NCBI GenBank assembly: GCA_017544665.1
Contig: JAFYDS010000110.1
Span: forward strand, 1 to 38,073
From: Clostridia bacterium
GTDB taxonomy: Bacteria > Bacillota > Clostridia > Oscillospirales > Acutalibacteraceae
Direction of reading: 5' to 3'
Length of the DNA: 38,073 nucleotides
Shown one piece after another: positions 1 through 9,310 of this stretch; positions within the stretch are counted from its first letter, which is position 1; every line of letters begins with the position of its first letter. Below the pieces are notes generated by a model that ran no database searches, was not told the origin of the DNA, and saw only the letters and a list, made by a program, of their open reading frames with translations. The position numbers and the translations under genes are program-made.

Positions 1-315
1 CAGGCCCTTATAGATGCCGCGGTCGCCAAACGCCACGCTTTTGTTGTACTTCGCGCGTCCCTCCTCGGCGATCGCAGCGGCGATCTCGCCCACAAGGGGC
101 GCGTCAAAGCTCGCCGCCATGCCGATGGACTGCGGGAACACGGTGGCGACGCCGGCACGCGCCACGCCGTGGCACGCCTCGTTCCACCAGTTGTATTCCT
201 GAATACCGAGCCGTTCAATGGCAGGCGATTCGAACAAAAGCTGCGACATTTTTTCTTCTGCCGTCATCTGCGCAACAAGCGCTTTCGCCGTCCGGCGCGC
301 GTTTTCAAGATCCAT
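1..315 (-). CDS. GH3 beta-glycosidase, N-terminal part only (runs off window)
   Basis: Only the first 105 codons are inside the window, and the frame stays open to base 1. The start ATG (313-315) follows an AGGAG seven bases upstream. The protein begins directly with the GH3 barrel: after an ARRTAKALVAQMTAEEKMSQL-like helix comes YNWWNEACHGVARAG at about residues 41-55, then ATVFPQ and IGMAASFD. These are hallmarks of GH3 beta-glucosidases and beta-xylosidases, where this loop lines the -1 subsite. There is no signal peptide, so it should act in the cytoplasm on imported oligosaccharides. It lies 18 bases after the GH38 stop codon and is probably co-transcribed with it. The nucleophile region lies outside the window, so beta-glucosidase cannot be separated from beta-xylosidase or N-acetylhexosaminidase-like activity. 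The GH3 fold assignment is firm; the substrate is not known. Confidence 0.9.
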   Translation of the reverse strand, partial: MDLENARRTAKALVAQMTAEEKMSQLLFESPAIERLGIQEYNWWNEACHGVARAGVATVFPQSIGMAASFDAPLVGEIAAAIAEEGRAKYNKSVAFGDRGIYKGL

Positions 316-333
316 AGAATGCTCCTTTTGGGG

Positions 334-3300
334 TTATCGGGAAAGTTTGATCGTTTTGATTTCGAACGGGCGGAACGAGAGGTGCAGCGTATTGCCGTCC
401 AGCGGCAGCGCTTCCCGCACGTCCTCGAGCAGGTTGGTCCCTTCCGCCTTTTGTACCGGCGCAGCAAATGACACGTCGGTGACGGTTTTGCTGCCCTCGC
501 ATTCATACAGACGCAGCACAAACGCGTCGCTGTCGTCCTCGGCGGGCTTGACCGCTTCCGCAATGATATTCGGCGCGCTGACAGTCGCAAACGGCGGGAG
601 CTCCGCCTTACCGCAGACTGCGACAACCGGCACGTTCAGTTCATATGCGGGGTGTACGACCGCTTCGGCACAGAAGGCGCCCTCATGCACCAAAAGCGCA
701 TAAGTCATCTCGTGACGGCCCTTGTCGCCCGTGTAATCCGGGTGGGTGCCGCCCTTGTGCAGCGAAAGCCGCAGGTTGCAGTCTTCCACGGTGATGCCGT
801 ATTTGCAGTCGTTGAGCACCGCCGCGCCGATGCGTGGTTCGCTGACGTCGGTGTAGTTGCGGTTGCAGACCTCGAATTTGGCAACCTCGAGGCTGTTGTT
901 CGCGGTCGTCGGGCGCTCGATCGCACCGAACTGGATCTCGCTCTTCGCCTTCGTCGCGGCGATATCGAGATTGAACCCGACCTTCAAAAGGCGGTGCGGG
1001 CTGTTCCAATCGACGATCGTATGGAAGTCGATCCGCGGCGTGTCGGCGTAGCAGACCATGTCCTGCGTCACCGTTGTGCCGTTTTCGAGCGTGAAGCGGC
1101 TGCGCAGGCGGATCTCCACCGCGCCGTCAGTGACGACGTCTCTGCCGTCGAAGCCTTCGACCGGCTTCAGCTTTTCAATGATGTCGCGCTCGACGTCCCA
1201 GTTGTCCCAGACAAGGGGCACATCTTCGCCGAACAGCAGTACGCCGAGGGGCGCGCCGCCTTCTTTGCGCAGTTCGCGTCCGGAGGCTTTGTCAACGAGC
1301 GAAGCGATATAGCCGTCGTCGCCGAAGACGATCGTCGCAAACGGCGTTTCAAGCGTCTTGCCATCATAGCGGAACGGCGAAACACCTTCCTGCGGCGCGT
1401 CGCACAGCGCAAGCGTCTTGCTGCCGAAGCCCGGCAGACGCAGGCCGCCGACAACCAGCTTTTCGCTGCCGTTGAGGTCGGTGTAGCGCTGCGAGGGGTA
1501 GTCCTTCGCGTAGCCCGCCGCGTCGAGCACGACCGGGTCGTTTCGCTCGAATGAAAGCGTGTTGAACAGCGTATAGTCGCCGCTGCCGTCGGTCAGAGAC
1601 GACGCGTAGCCCAGCGCGGTCTTTTTGTAGCTTTCGAGCAGTTCGCCCATCTCCTTGCGGTAAACCTCGTACACCGGCTGAATGCAGGTGCCGGGAAGAA
1701 TGTCGTGGAACTGGTTTTTCAGCAGCGTCTTCAGCCAGCGGTCGCTGTTTTCGTTGCGTTTTTCGCCAGAAAGGACGTTGAAATATTCCATATCGCGCAA
1801 AGCGTATTCCGCCTTGCGGTTCATGCGTTTGATATCGTGCATCTGCGTCAGCGTGCCGCGGTGCAGCTCGAGATACAGCTCGTCGTCATAGACGGGCAGA
1901 TCATCCTTCTGCGCTTCCAGCTCCTTGCCGAAATCGCTGATCGTCATGCTCTCGACCTCGGGCATGCCTTCCATATTGGACGCGCGCAGGGAGGTCTCGA
2001 TCATCCCGGGCGTCGGGCCGCCGCCGCCGTCGCCGAAGCCGTAGGCAAGCAGCCGCAGGTCCGTCGTCTCCTTTTTGGGCAGATCGCGGACGCAGGCGGC
2101 GCAGTCGTTGACGTCGGGCCAGCAGTGGGTGCGGTTGAAGTGGGTGATCACCTCGCTGCCGTCGAGGCCCTTCCAGACGAAGCTGTGGAACGGGAAGTCG
2201 TTCAGTTCGTTCCAGAAGATCTTCGTCGTATAGAAGTACTTGACTTCGCTGCCGCGCATGATCTGCGGAATGTTCGCGTTGTAGCCGAAGGTATCCGGCA
2301 GCCAGAAGCTGTCGGCGGTATAGCCGAAGTTTTCGCGCGTGAACTGCTGTCCCTTGAGGAACTGCCGCGCCATCAGCTCACCCGACGTGATGTTGCAGTC
2401 GCATTCGACATAGACGCCGCCGTTCGGCTCGTAGCGTCCCTCGGCGACGCGCTGCTGCATCTCTTTGAAAATCGTCGGATAATAGTCCTTCATCCATTCG
2501 CAGTGCAGCGCGGAGGACTGGATGAACTTATAGCTCGGGTACTGCTCCATCAATCGCAGCGCGTTGGCGTAGGTGCGCGCGCATTTGCGTACCGTTTCCG
2601 ACACCGGCCAGAGCCAGGCGGTATCCATGTGGCTGTGACCGAGGATCCCGACGCGGCCGAAGACGCGGCTGTTGCCGCCGGAAAAGAACGGACGCGAGAT
2701 CGCGAGCGCATTGCGCACGCCTTCCATGATTTTTTCGTCGGAAGCATCCTTCGGATACAGCACGAGCACGTCGTTGATCCTCTCGAGCGCCTTCTTCGCG
2801 CGCGCCGAAACGAAGTTGTTGTCCGGCAGACGCCGTGCCGCGTTCAACAGCTCGCGGATGTCGAAGATCATCGTGAAGATCTCTTCGTTGCGCGTGCAGA
2901 TCTGCGCGCCGTTAAAGGTGTGGCGGAAGGTCTGACGCGGGTCCGGCGCAAAGTAGTAATCATAGGGGTCGGTGTTCGGGTCATAGTGTCCGGCGTAGCA
3001 TTCGAACGCGAGATCCAGCGTGTCGCCGGCTTTGAATTCGCCAAGATACTGCGCCGCGTGGTGACCGCCGACAAAGTCACGGTTTTTCGTGTTGAAGATG
3101 CCCTTCGGCGCGCCGTTCAAGAAAAACAGCTGCTCGTTGCCGCCGCAATCGGACAACACATAGAGCGTCTGCCCGTCCAGATCGGCGGGCACGGTGAAGT
3201 CGCCTTTGACCCAGAGGTTCTCCCATTCTTTGCCCCAGTCGGTCCCCGGCGCAATCGGCTTAAAGCCGCTTTCCGGGACAGAGCGCAGATGCTCCGTTGT

Positions 3301-3417
3301 GAAGAAGCCCTCTGTGTGAGCCAGTTCACCCACCGGCTGATAGACCAGTTGTTCATAGATCTTCAGCGCGTTATTCAGCTTCTCGTAGATGCGGTTTTTC
3401 AGCTTTTCGTCGTACAT
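334..3417 (-). CDS. GH38 alpha-mannosidase
   Basis: A 1027-residue protein of full GH38 length. The N-terminal 240 residues form an all-helical/beta region without a signal peptide. The catalytic domain opens with GILGHSHMDTAWLWP, where His263 and Asp265 fit the family zinc ligands (the HxD motif). WLPDTFGYNANIP follows, with Asp375 as the likely nucleophile, then THFNRTHCWPDVND and YGFGDGGGGPT, which are typical of bacterial alpha-mannosidases. The C-terminal third is the beta-rich mannosidase domain. Family members remove alpha-linked mannose with retention of configuration and need a divalent metal. The start ATG has GAGAGG seven bases upstream. It is cytoplasmic and follows the GH63-like gene by 26 bases, so the two probably trim mannose-containing or related oligosaccharides brought in by the transporter of this locus. 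Linkage specificity cannot be read from the sequence. Confidence 0.95.
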   Translation of the reverse strand: MYDEKLKNRIYEKLNNALKIYEQLVYQPVGELAHTEGFFTTEHLRSVPESGFKPIAPGTDWGKEWENLWVKGDFTVPADLDGQTLYVLSDCGGNEQLFFLNGAPKGIFNTKNRDFVGGHHAAQYLGEFKAGDTLDLAFECYAGHYDPNTDPYDYYFAPDPRQTFRHTFNGAQICTRNEEIFTMIFDIRELLNAARRLPDNNFVSARAKKALERINDVLVLYPKDASDEKIMEGVRNALAISRPFFSGGNSRVFGRVGILGHSHMDTAWLWPVSETVRKCARTYANALRLMEQYPSYKFIQSSALHCEWMKDYYPTIFKEMQQRVAEGRYEPNGGVYVECDCNITSGELMARQFLKGQQFTRENFGYTADSFWLPDTFGYNANIPQIMRGSEVKYFYTTKIFWNELNDFPFHSFVWKGLDGSEVITHFNRTHCWPDVNDCAACVRDLPKKETTDLRLLAYGFGDGGGGPTPGMIETSLRASNMEGMPEVESMTISDFGKELEAQKDDLPVYDDELYLELHRGTLTQMHDIKRMNRKAEYALRDMEYFNVLSGEKRNENSDRWLKTLLKNQFHDILPGTCIQPVYEVYRKEMGELLESYKKTALGYASSLTDGSGDYTLFNTLSFERNDPVVLDAAGYAKDYPSQRYTDLNGSEKLVVGGLRLPGFGSKTLALCDAPQEGVSPFRYDGKTLETPFATIVFGDDGYIASLVDKASGRELRKEGGAPLGVLLFGEDVPLVWDNWDVERDIIEKLKPVEGFDGRDVVTDGAVEIRLRSRFTLENGTTVTQDMVCYADTPRIDFHTIVDWNSPHRLLKVGFNLDIAATKAKSEIQFGAIERPTTANNSLEVAKFEVCNRNYTDVSEPRIGAAVLNDCKYGITVEDCNLRLSLHKGGTHPDYTGDKGRHEMTYALLVHEGAFCAEAVVHPAYELNVPVVAVCGKAELPPFATVSAPNIIAEAVKPAEDDSDAFVLRLYECEGSKTVTDVSFAAPVQKAEGTNLLEDVREALPLDGNTLHLSFRPFEIKTIKLSR

Positions 3418-3443
3418 AAAAACACCTCTCTATACCCGAAGTA

Positions 3444-4988
3444 TTATTCTGTTGCTCCATTGCATGCAACGGTTTTTGACTTGGTATCGTTGTCCCAATA
3501 GACCGTGACTCTCACGGGACGGTCGGACGTGATTGTCACCTGCGGCTCGTCCTGTTCGCTGCTGCGTGCGGCACAAAGCAGCGTCAGCGTCGCATCCTTA
3601 CCGAAGGGGTAGCGCTCGACGCCGTGGCGCTCCGTCAGGTTGATGTGCCAGTCGATTGCGTTATGCTGCGCGTCCGGCTTGATGCCGAAGACGAATTCAA
3701 ACAGCACGCTGATCGGTGCAAGTCCCGTCCATCCGACGAAATCGGCGCGGGCAGGATCTCCCTTCCGCGGTTTGCCGGTCGTTTCGTCCAGCAGCGGGGC
3801 GTAGTTTTCGAAGACGGTATCGGTGTCGTTGAACACCGATACGACATAGTCGTGGTACTTTCTCGCGATTATGTGAGAAAGCCCGAACTGCTTGTAGCGA
3901 TCGAGCCCGGTCAGCACCATATAGTTCGTCGGCGCCCAGACGCCGCCGTTCCAGTAGTCGCCGATCGCCTGGAACTGCGGGTGGTCGGCGGACAGCGCCG
4001 GCACCGGGCACGGCGTCGCGAACTCTTCTTCTCTTGTCAGGTGCGCGATGAACCGCGCCGCCCGCTCGGCGGGGACGATCTCGGCAAGCAGCGCCCAGTA
4101 GGCGCCGATGTGCTTGACATAGTTCAGTTCGCCGTTTTTCCAAAGGTCATAGTAAAACGCGGTCCTGTCGTCCCAAAGGGTGTCGTTGACGACGCGGATC
4201 AGGTGTTCGCGCTCCTCCAGCAAACCGGCGGTGTCCGCTTCTCTGCCGAGAACGGTCGCCATATCGGTCAGTATCTTGCAGTTCATCAGCTCCTGCATGC
4301 AGGCGTCGTTCCAGACCATGTGCCCGTGGGAGAACGCGAAGTGGTAGCCCTCCTGCAGCCGCGGGAGATTGTCCATCCCGCAGCCCCAGCCGCTGGACCA
4401 GTAGGTGCCGTCGCGCCAGGTATGATTCGCCCGCATCCAGTCGTGATACGCCATCAGACACGGGAAGACCCGGGCGAGCCGCTCCTTGTCGCCGAAGTTT
4501 TTATAGTACTCCCATTCGCACCATGCGAGAATGTCGGGACCGGTCGCCGCGGGGTCAAACCGCGTAAAGTGGTCGCGTCCGGTCTCTTCCTCGATCTCGC
4601 GGCAGATATAACCGTCGCGGTACTGATGGGAATAGAAGTTGTCGAGCGTCGCCTGAAAATCGAACGAGCGCGCGCCGTACTTGCCGAACATCAGGATGAA
4701 GGAGGAATCCCACATGAAGATACAGCCGTTGAAGGCGGTGTCGATGAAATTAGACACAAAGCCCGTCTCCGGCGTCGGGCGGCACAGATTACTGAACGCC
4801 AGCTTCCACGTTTTGTCGTAGCAGCGCAGGGCGTCGGCGTGTCCGTCCCAAACGGGCCGCGGCAGCTTGTCGCGTTCGGCTTCATAGGTCGGCAGGGGCG
4901 TTTGCTCCGGCTCTTTCGAGACGAAGCTGTTTTCTTTCATAAAGCGGTTTTCGAGGATGGTAAACTCATCGTAAAAGCTGTTGTTCAC
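3444..4988 (-). CDS. GH63/MGH1-like (alpha/alpha)6-barrel glycoside hydrolase
   Basis: The 514-residue protein has the layout of trehalase/GH63-like inverting glucosidases. WDSSFILMFGKYG lies near residues 93-105, a SSGWGCGMDNLPR block near 195-207 (the family's catalytic-acid loop carries an Asp here), and YWNGGVWAPTNYMVLTGL near 343-360. A late ENYAPLLDETTGKPRKGDPARADFVGW-like segment supplies the usual catalytic base region. Relatives hydrolyse alpha-glucosides or mannosylglycerate-type substrates. The start is a GTG (4986-4988) with AAAGGAG about eight bases upstream. There is no signal peptide, so it is cytoplasmic. It sits between a secreted phosphoesterase and the GH38 mannosidase in the same run of genes. 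The fold is well supported; the substrate is open, and mannosylglycerate hydrolase, processing glucosidase or an uncharacterised activity are all possible. Confidence 0.8.
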   Translation of the reverse strand: MNNSFYDEFTILENRFMKENSFVSKEPEQTPLPTYEAERDKLPRPVWDGHADALRCYDKTWKLAFSNLCRPTPETGFVSNFIDTAFNGCIFMWDSSFILMFGKYGARSFDFQATLDNFYSHQYRDGYICREIEEETGRDHFTRFDPAATGPDILAWCEWEYYKNFGDKERLARVFPCLMAYHDWMRANHTWRDGTYWSSGWGCGMDNLPRLQEGYHFAFSHGHMVWNDACMQELMNCKILTDMATVLGREADTAGLLEEREHLIRVVNDTLWDDRTAFYYDLWKNGELNYVKHIGAYWALLAEIVPAERAARFIAHLTREEEFATPCPVPALSADHPQFQAIGDYWNGGVWAPTNYMVLTGLDRYKQFGLSHIIARKYHDYVVSVFNDTDTVFENYAPLLDETTGKPRKGDPARADFVGWTGLAPISVLFEFVFGIKPDAQHNAIDWHINLTERHGVERYPFGKDATLTLLCAARSSEQDEPQVTITSDRPVRVTVYWDNDTKSKTVACNGATE

Positions 4989-5021
4989 GGCGCGTCTCCT
5001 TTCAAAGGGCAGGTCGCTTTG

Positions 5022-6413
5022 TTACCAGAACAGATGGGTAACGTATTCCTTGAGATCGGCGAACCACTGCCGGATCACGTCCAGCAAATGGTCGATGCCC
5101 TTCTTGCCCGCCACGGTCACGGTCGTCTCCAGCGGCGCGGACTGCTGCTCATAGGCGTTTTCCGCGACGACACTAATCGTGTAGGTTCCCTCGGCGAGAG
5201 TCTTCAGTTCGAGCGTGATCTCGTCTTTGTCGATAGCGCGGTAATAGGGCGGCAGCGTCCAGCTCTTTTTGACCGGCACGCCGTATTCGTTTTTGGCGGT
5301 GACGCGGTAAAGGACCACCGGCATGCCGTCCGTGGACTGCGCGGCGGGCGTCTTGACGATGCAGCCGCCGTCGGTCGGTTCAACCGTCAGCGCGGCGCCG
5401 GCGGCGAAGGCGGGCGCTTTGGCCTGCGCCTTGCGCTTTGCGGGCGTAAAGTCGCGGTTGTTTTTATCCGCGGGGTTCTTCATGTAATAATCGCACAAAA
5501 ATTTCCCCTCGTTGATATCGAGGCCGCGCAGACGCAGATTACCCTGCGCGTCGGCTTCGACCAGCCAGCAGTTCGCGGTGTCATAGGCGTCGCCCGGGTG
5601 ATAGGTGCGCTGCAAATCGACGGTGAATTCCGCATACTTGATCGCGCCGGTGTTGATCGATGTGAACGCGCCCTGCCAGACGGAACGCGGGTCGTTGACC
5701 GGGTAATGGGAATGGCCCGCGATCTCGACCACTTGCGGATACTTCGACTGGATCGCGCCGAACCAGGGCACGCCCCAACCGTCGTACAGACGACTGCCGT
5801 AGGTCGTTTCAATCGTCGGCTCGTGGTGCATCACGAAGACCGGCTTACTTGGATCGTCTTTGACCGCGGCGGCGATCTGCTTGTTCAGCCAGCTGAGCTG
5901 TCCGAGGTCGTAGTGCTCCAGCTTGTTGCCGGAAGCGGAAACACCGATGAAGTGGAAGCCGTTCACCACCACGTGAAAATCAGCGTCGTTCCCGGTGATG
6001 GCTTTGCAGGTCGCACGGATGTCCTTGCGGCTCTGGTTGTAGCCGTCGTGGTTCTTCGCCACCACCGCAAGCAGCTGCGTCCCGTCCTTCAGACCGCTGT
6101 CAAAGGCGTTTTTGAACGCGTCAAATTGTTCCGGATAGCCGTCTTCCGTCAGATCGCCGACCACGAGTACCGCGTCGAGCGCGCTGTAGGTCGGGTCCTG
6201 TGCCGCGGTGGCGTAGGCTTTGTCAAGCATTTTGGCGATGCGCTGTGTGCGGACGTCGCCTTCGCCGGTGACATGGGTGTCACTGGACGCTATAAAGCGC
6301 AAAACGGGCGTAAAGCCCGCTTCGCCGTCTGCTGCGGTCGCGGCAAACAAGACCGTGCCGAGCAGACACAATATACTCAGGATGATTGCAAATGACTTTT
6401 TCAGCGTTTTCAA
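5022..6413 (-). CDS. Secreted calcineurin-like metallophosphoesterase
   Basis: A 463-residue protein with a clear signal peptide (Lys-rich start, hydrophobic core, LFAATAADG cleavage region near residues 24-28). The phosphoesterase motifs appear in order: SSDTH (metal ligands Asp and His), VVGDLTEDG, AKNHDGYN in place of the canonical GNHD/E, HHEP and GHSHYP. After about residue 310 comes a linker and a beta-sandwich-like module with GTYTISVVAENAYEQ, resembling an Ig/FN3 fold. The start is a TTG (6411-6413) with GGAGG six bases upstream. It should hydrolyse a phosphomonoester or phosphodiester outside the membrane, unlike the neighbouring cytoplasmic glycosidases. The Gly-to-Lys change in the GNH motif keeps the Asn and His. 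The natural substrate is unknown. Confidence 0.85.
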   Translation of the reverse strand: MKTLKKSFAIILSILCLLGTVLFAATAADGEAGFTPVLRFIASSDTHVTGEGDVRTQRIAKMLDKAYATAAQDPTYSALDAVLVVGDLTEDGYPEQFDAFKNAFDSGLKDGTQLLAVVAKNHDGYNQSRKDIRATCKAITGNDADFHVVVNGFHFIGVSASGNKLEHYDLGQLSWLNKQIAAAVKDDPSKPVFVMHHEPTIETTYGSRLYDGWGVPWFGAIQSKYPQVVEIAGHSHYPVNDPRSVWQGAFTSINTGAIKYAEFTVDLQRTYHPGDAYDTANCWLVEADAQGNLRLRGLDINEGKFLCDYYMKNPADKNNRDFTPAKRKAQAKAPAFAAGAALTVEPTDGGCIVKTPAAQSTDGMPVVLYRVTAKNEYGVPVKKSWTLPPYYRAIDKDEITLELKTLAEGTYTISVVAENAYEQQSAPLETTVTVAGKKGIDHLLDVIRQWFADLKEYVTHLFW

Positions 6414-6430
6414 AAGGATCCTCCCCTTTC

Positions 6431-7489
6431 TTATGCGTCTTCGTCAAATCGGATAACGCTGCCGCTTTCGGCCGAGGCAAAAACCGCCTCGATCAGCTTG
6501 AGACAGCGGCGCATCTGCCGCCAGGTGACGGTCTGCTGCGCCCCGTGCTCAAGCACGTCATAGATGTTGTCGTAATACTGTTCCCATTTGCCGCGGACAA
6601 GTTCCAGCGGTTCGTCGTGGATCGTCTCGTCCGTGCGCGGCGCCATGGTTTTCGTGATACCGGTACCCGCCTTGACCGGAACGGAATCGATCTTGTCCCA
6701 GTTGTGGACAAGCGTCATCTTGCCGGAAAGGTCCCAGTCTTCGATCACAGCGGAGCCGTTTTCGCCGAGGATGTACCAGCGCGGCAGGGTGATGAAGTTG
6801 TTTGTCGTGACCTCCACGTAGTAGCGCAGGCCGTCTTTGAACAGCAGCTCGCAATAGAAGCCGTCGTCGCATTCGTCGTTGGTCACGTGGGTCACATGGG
6901 CAAAGACACTTTCGAGCAGGTTCTGATCGTTCATCGTCAGCGCCTGATCGAGCAGATGGACGCCCCAGTCGAGCACCATGCCGCCGCCGTGGCCCTTTTC
7001 CCGCCGCCAGTCGCCGGGGATCCCGCGTGAACCCTGGACCCGCGATTCGATCCGGAACACTTTGCCCAGCAGGTTCTTGTCGCGGATATTTTTCATCGTC
7101 AGATAGTCGTCGTCCCAGCGGCGGTTCTGGTGGACCGTGAACAACCGGCCGGTCTCTTTCGCGACGGCGATTGTCTCGTCGAGATCAGAAAGGCTCATCG
7201 AAACGGGCTTTTCGGAGATCACGTTCTTACCATGGCGCATCGCTTCGATACAAAGGGGCTCGTGGACGTCGTTCCACGTCGCGATCACCAGCAGCCGCAC
7301 GCTTTCGTCCGCGAGGACCTCCTCGAACGACCCGTAGGTGAAAATACCGTCTTCTCTGGCGTTCTTCAGCTTTGCGGGGTTGATGTCCCAGACGCCCGCG
7401 AGTTCAAATTTTTCCATCGACCGGATGCGGTCGCAGTGCCAGCTGCCCATGCCGCCGTAGCCGACGACGACAACTCTGATTACGTTCAT
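6431..7489 (-). CDS. Gfo/Idh/MocA-family NAD(P)-dependent oxidoreductase (His type)
   Basis: The 352-residue protein opens with a Rossmann GYGGMGSWH (GxGxxG) for NAD(P). ISEKPVSMS carries the family's conserved Lys near residue 95, and GGGMVLDWGVHLLDQ near 175 carries the D-x-x-x-H pair used in hydride and proton transfer in inositol- and glucose-dehydrogenase-like members. The ATG at 7487-7489 is preferred because AGAGGAA lies about ten bases upstream; an in-frame GTG three codons earlier sits almost on top of that site. The family oxidises or reduces a ring hydroxyl of cyclic sugars, inositols or their glycosides. It follows the last of three isomerase-like genes, with 26 bases between them. 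Which carbon it acts on, and in which direction, cannot be read from the sequence. Confidence 0.9.
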   Translation of the reverse strand: MNVIRVVVVGYGGMGSWHCDRIRSMEKFELAGVWDINPAKLKNAREDGIFTYGSFEEVLADESVRLLVIATWNDVHEPLCIEAMRHGKNVISEKPVSMSLSDLDETIAVAKETGRLFTVHQNRRWDDDYLTMKNIRDKNLLGKVFRIESRVQGSRGIPGDWRREKGHGGGMVLDWGVHLLDQALTMNDQNLLESVFAHVTHVTNDECDDGFYCELLFKDGLRYYVEVTTNNFITLPRWYILGENGSAVIEDWDLSGKMTLVHNWDKIDSVPVKAGTGITKTMAPRTDETIHDEPLELVRGKWEQYYDNIYDVLEHGAQQTVTWRQMRRCLKLIEAVFASAESGSVIRFDEDA

Positions 7490-7515
7490 GTCTGCCACTT
7501 CCTCTTTTTTTCAGA

Positions 7516-8481
7516 TCAGACCCACCACATGTCGCCGGGCTGTTCGCCCATGAGACAGCGTTTGAGCATCGAAACGGCACGTTCCAGCCCTTCCCGCTGG
7601 CTCATGATGGAATCCTCGTGTTCGATCGAGATCGCGTGGTCGTAGCCGACCATACGCAGATTGCTGATGATCTCCTTCCAGTACAGCTCGCCGTTGCCGT
7701 AGCCGACCGCGCGGAAGACCCACGAGCGGTGGATCTCGTCGCCGTAGGGCTTTGTGTCGAGGACGCCGTTGACGGCGGTGTTGTACTTGTCGACCTTCGT
7801 GTCCTTCGCGTGGAAGTGGAAGATCGCGTCGCCGAGCGCGCGGATCACCGCCACGGGCTCCATGCCCTGCCAGATCAGATGGCTCGGGTCAAGGTTCGCG
7901 CCGATCTCCGGCCCGATCTCTTTGCGGATACGCAGCATGCTTTCGGTGTTATAGACGCAGAAGCCCGGATGCAGCTCAAAACCGATCTTATTGACGCCGT
8001 GGTCGCAGGCAAACGGAACGAAGTCCGCCCAGTAGGGCAGCAGCACGTCGTTCCACTGATAGTTGAGGATATCGCCGAATTCGTTCGGCCACGGGCAGGT
8101 AACCCAGTTCGGGTTCTCCGAGTTCGGGCAGTCGCCCGGGCAGCCGGAAAACGTGTTGATCTGGTGTACGCCGAGCTTTTCCGCGAGCAGAATCGCCTGC
8201 CGCATCTCGTAGTCGAACTGCTTCGCGACGTCCTTGTTCGGGTGGACCGGGTTGCCGTGACAGCTGATCGCGCTGATTTCGACGTTGTACTTTTTCAGCA
8301 GATCCTTGAACTTTTGCAGCTCGGTTTCACTGTGCAGCAGTACCGCGGGGTCCGCATGGTCCTTGCCGGGGTAGCCGCCCGCGCCGATCTCCACCATCTC
8401 GATGCCGAGCGAGGTGAAATAGGCGAGCGCTTTTTCCAGCGGCCAGCTGCCGAGCATATTGGTCAGTACGCCGAGTTTCAT
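7516..8481 (-). CDS. Sugar phosphate isomerase/epimerase-like TIM-barrel protein C
   Basis: A 321-residue protein of the xylose-isomerase-like (AP_endonuc_2) TIM-barrel superfamily. It starts MKLGVLTNM at the ATG 8479-8481, with AGGGGAGA upstream; a longer open frame upstream overlaps the preceding gene and is rejected. Metal-site strands are recognisable: IGFELHPGF (Glu), IGANLDPSHL (Asp and His), FHFHAKDT (His, Lys, Asp) and ISIEHED (Glu). All four usual metal ligands appear present, so it is probably an active divalent-metal enzyme. Superfamily members include keto-sugar epimerases, the inositol enzymes IolE/IolI/IolH and the catalytic subunits of C-glycoside deglycosidases. It follows isomerase-like protein B by 17 bases and comes just before a dehydrogenase. 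The reaction is not assigned. Confidence 0.88.
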   Translation of the reverse strand: MKLGVLTNMLGSWPLEKALAYFTSLGIEMVEIGAGGYPGKDHADPAVLLHSETELQKFKDLLKKYNVEISAISCHGNPVHPNKDVAKQFDYEMRQAILLAEKLGVHQINTFSGCPGDCPNSENPNWVTCPWPNEFGDILNYQWNDVLLPYWADFVPFACDHGVNKIGFELHPGFCVYNTESMLRIRKEIGPEIGANLDPSHLIWQGMEPVAVIRALGDAIFHFHAKDTKVDKYNTAVNGVLDTKPYGDEIHRSWVFRAVGYGNGELYWKEIISNLRMVGYDHAISIEHEDSIMSQREGLERAVSMLKRCLMGEQPGDMWWV

Positions 8482-8498
8482 CTTGCGTCTCTCCCCTC

Positions 8499-9308
8499 TC
8501 AGATGATTGTCTTGAGATAGTCGATGCTCTCTTTGATGCACTGCATCGACGTCTTGCCGCGACTCGGCTCGTCGATCTCGATGATCGCCCATTCGGTGCC
8601 GCATTCCTTCGCGGCCTTGACGATCGCGGGCATATCCTGCAATCCCTGTCCGAGCGGACGGTATTCAAAGTCGCCGACGGTGGCTTCCTTCTTGCCGTCG
8701 TTCACACCAAGCAGCGCGTACATATTTTCGCTCTTTTTGCCGGCAAAATCCTTGAAATGGAGGATCTCGACGCGGCCCTTGTACTGGTGGATATAGGCGA
8801 CGGGGTCCGCGCCGCCGACGTTGACCCAGCAGGTATCGAGCTGCGCGAGCAGCAGATCGGCCGGGACGGTGTCATAGAGGATGTCGAGCGCGTATTTCCC
8901 ATCGACTTTTTCGAATTCAAAGTCGTGGTTGTGATAAGCAAGCTTCATGCCGAGCTTCTTTGCAAACGCGCCGAGGATCGCCATATCCTGCGCCGTTTTT
9001 TCAAAGCCCGGGTGTCCCGGACGGTCGTTTGTGTCCATCGACGGGATCGCAACGTATTTGCAGCCGATCTCGGCGTAGGTCTGCAGCACGAAGGGGTCTT
9101 CGCGCATATCGTCGAGCGACACGTGCGCCGAAATCGGGATCAGGCCGTACGCGTCGCACAGCGCTTTGACCTCTGCGGCGGATCTGCCGAACAGGCCGGC
9201 GAACTCGACGCAATCATAGCCCATATCTTTGACTCTTTTGAGCGTGCCTTCGAAATCGCGTTCCATTTCGTCGCGCACCGAATAAAGTTGTACACCAATT
9301 TTCATCAT
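8499..9308 (-). CDS. Sugar phosphate isomerase/epimerase-like TIM-barrel protein B
   Basis: A 269-residue protein starting MMKIGVQLYSVRDEM. The ATG at 9306-9308 has AAAGG about six bases upstream; a GTG two codons earlier would be too close to that site. Superfamily strands show as VEFAGLFG, SAHVS, KLAYHNHDFEFE, AQLDTCWVNVGGADP, EILHFKDF and AIIEIDEPS. The YHNHDFEF and DTCWVNVGG signatures recur in a large uncharacterised branch of the xylose-isomerase-like superfamily that is often encoded beside Gfo/Idh/MocA dehydrogenases. It begins two bases beyond the stop of protein A, so translation is probably coupled. It shares little beyond the fold with proteins A and C, so the three are unlikely to be recent tandem duplicates and probably act on different intermediates. 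Confidence 0.88.
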   Translation of the reverse strand: MMKIGVQLYSVRDEMERDFEGTLKRVKDMGYDCVEFAGLFGRSAAEVKALCDAYGLIPISAHVSLDDMREDPFVLQTYAEIGCKYVAIPSMDTNDRPGHPGFEKTAQDMAILGAFAKKLGMKLAYHNHDFEFEKVDGKYALDILYDTVPADLLLAQLDTCWVNVGGADPVAYIHQYKGRVEILHFKDFAGKKSENMYALLGVNDGKKEATVGDFEYRPLGQGLQDMPAIVKAAKECGTEWAIIEIDEPSRGKTSMQCIKESIDYLKTII

Positions 9309-9310
9309 AA

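Noticed and set aside
1705..3501. A 598-codon plus-strand frame opposite the GH38 gene
   Set aside because: It is a codon-bias shadow of the mannosidase, with no ribosome binding site and no recognisable motif.
3624..6395. A 923-codon open frame on the plus strand, opposite the GH63-like and metallophosphoesterase genes
   Set aside because: Its protein is Arg-, Val- and Asp-rich with no family motif, and it lies exactly opposite two genes with complete catalytic motifs. Long antisense frames are expected from the GC-rich third codon positions here.
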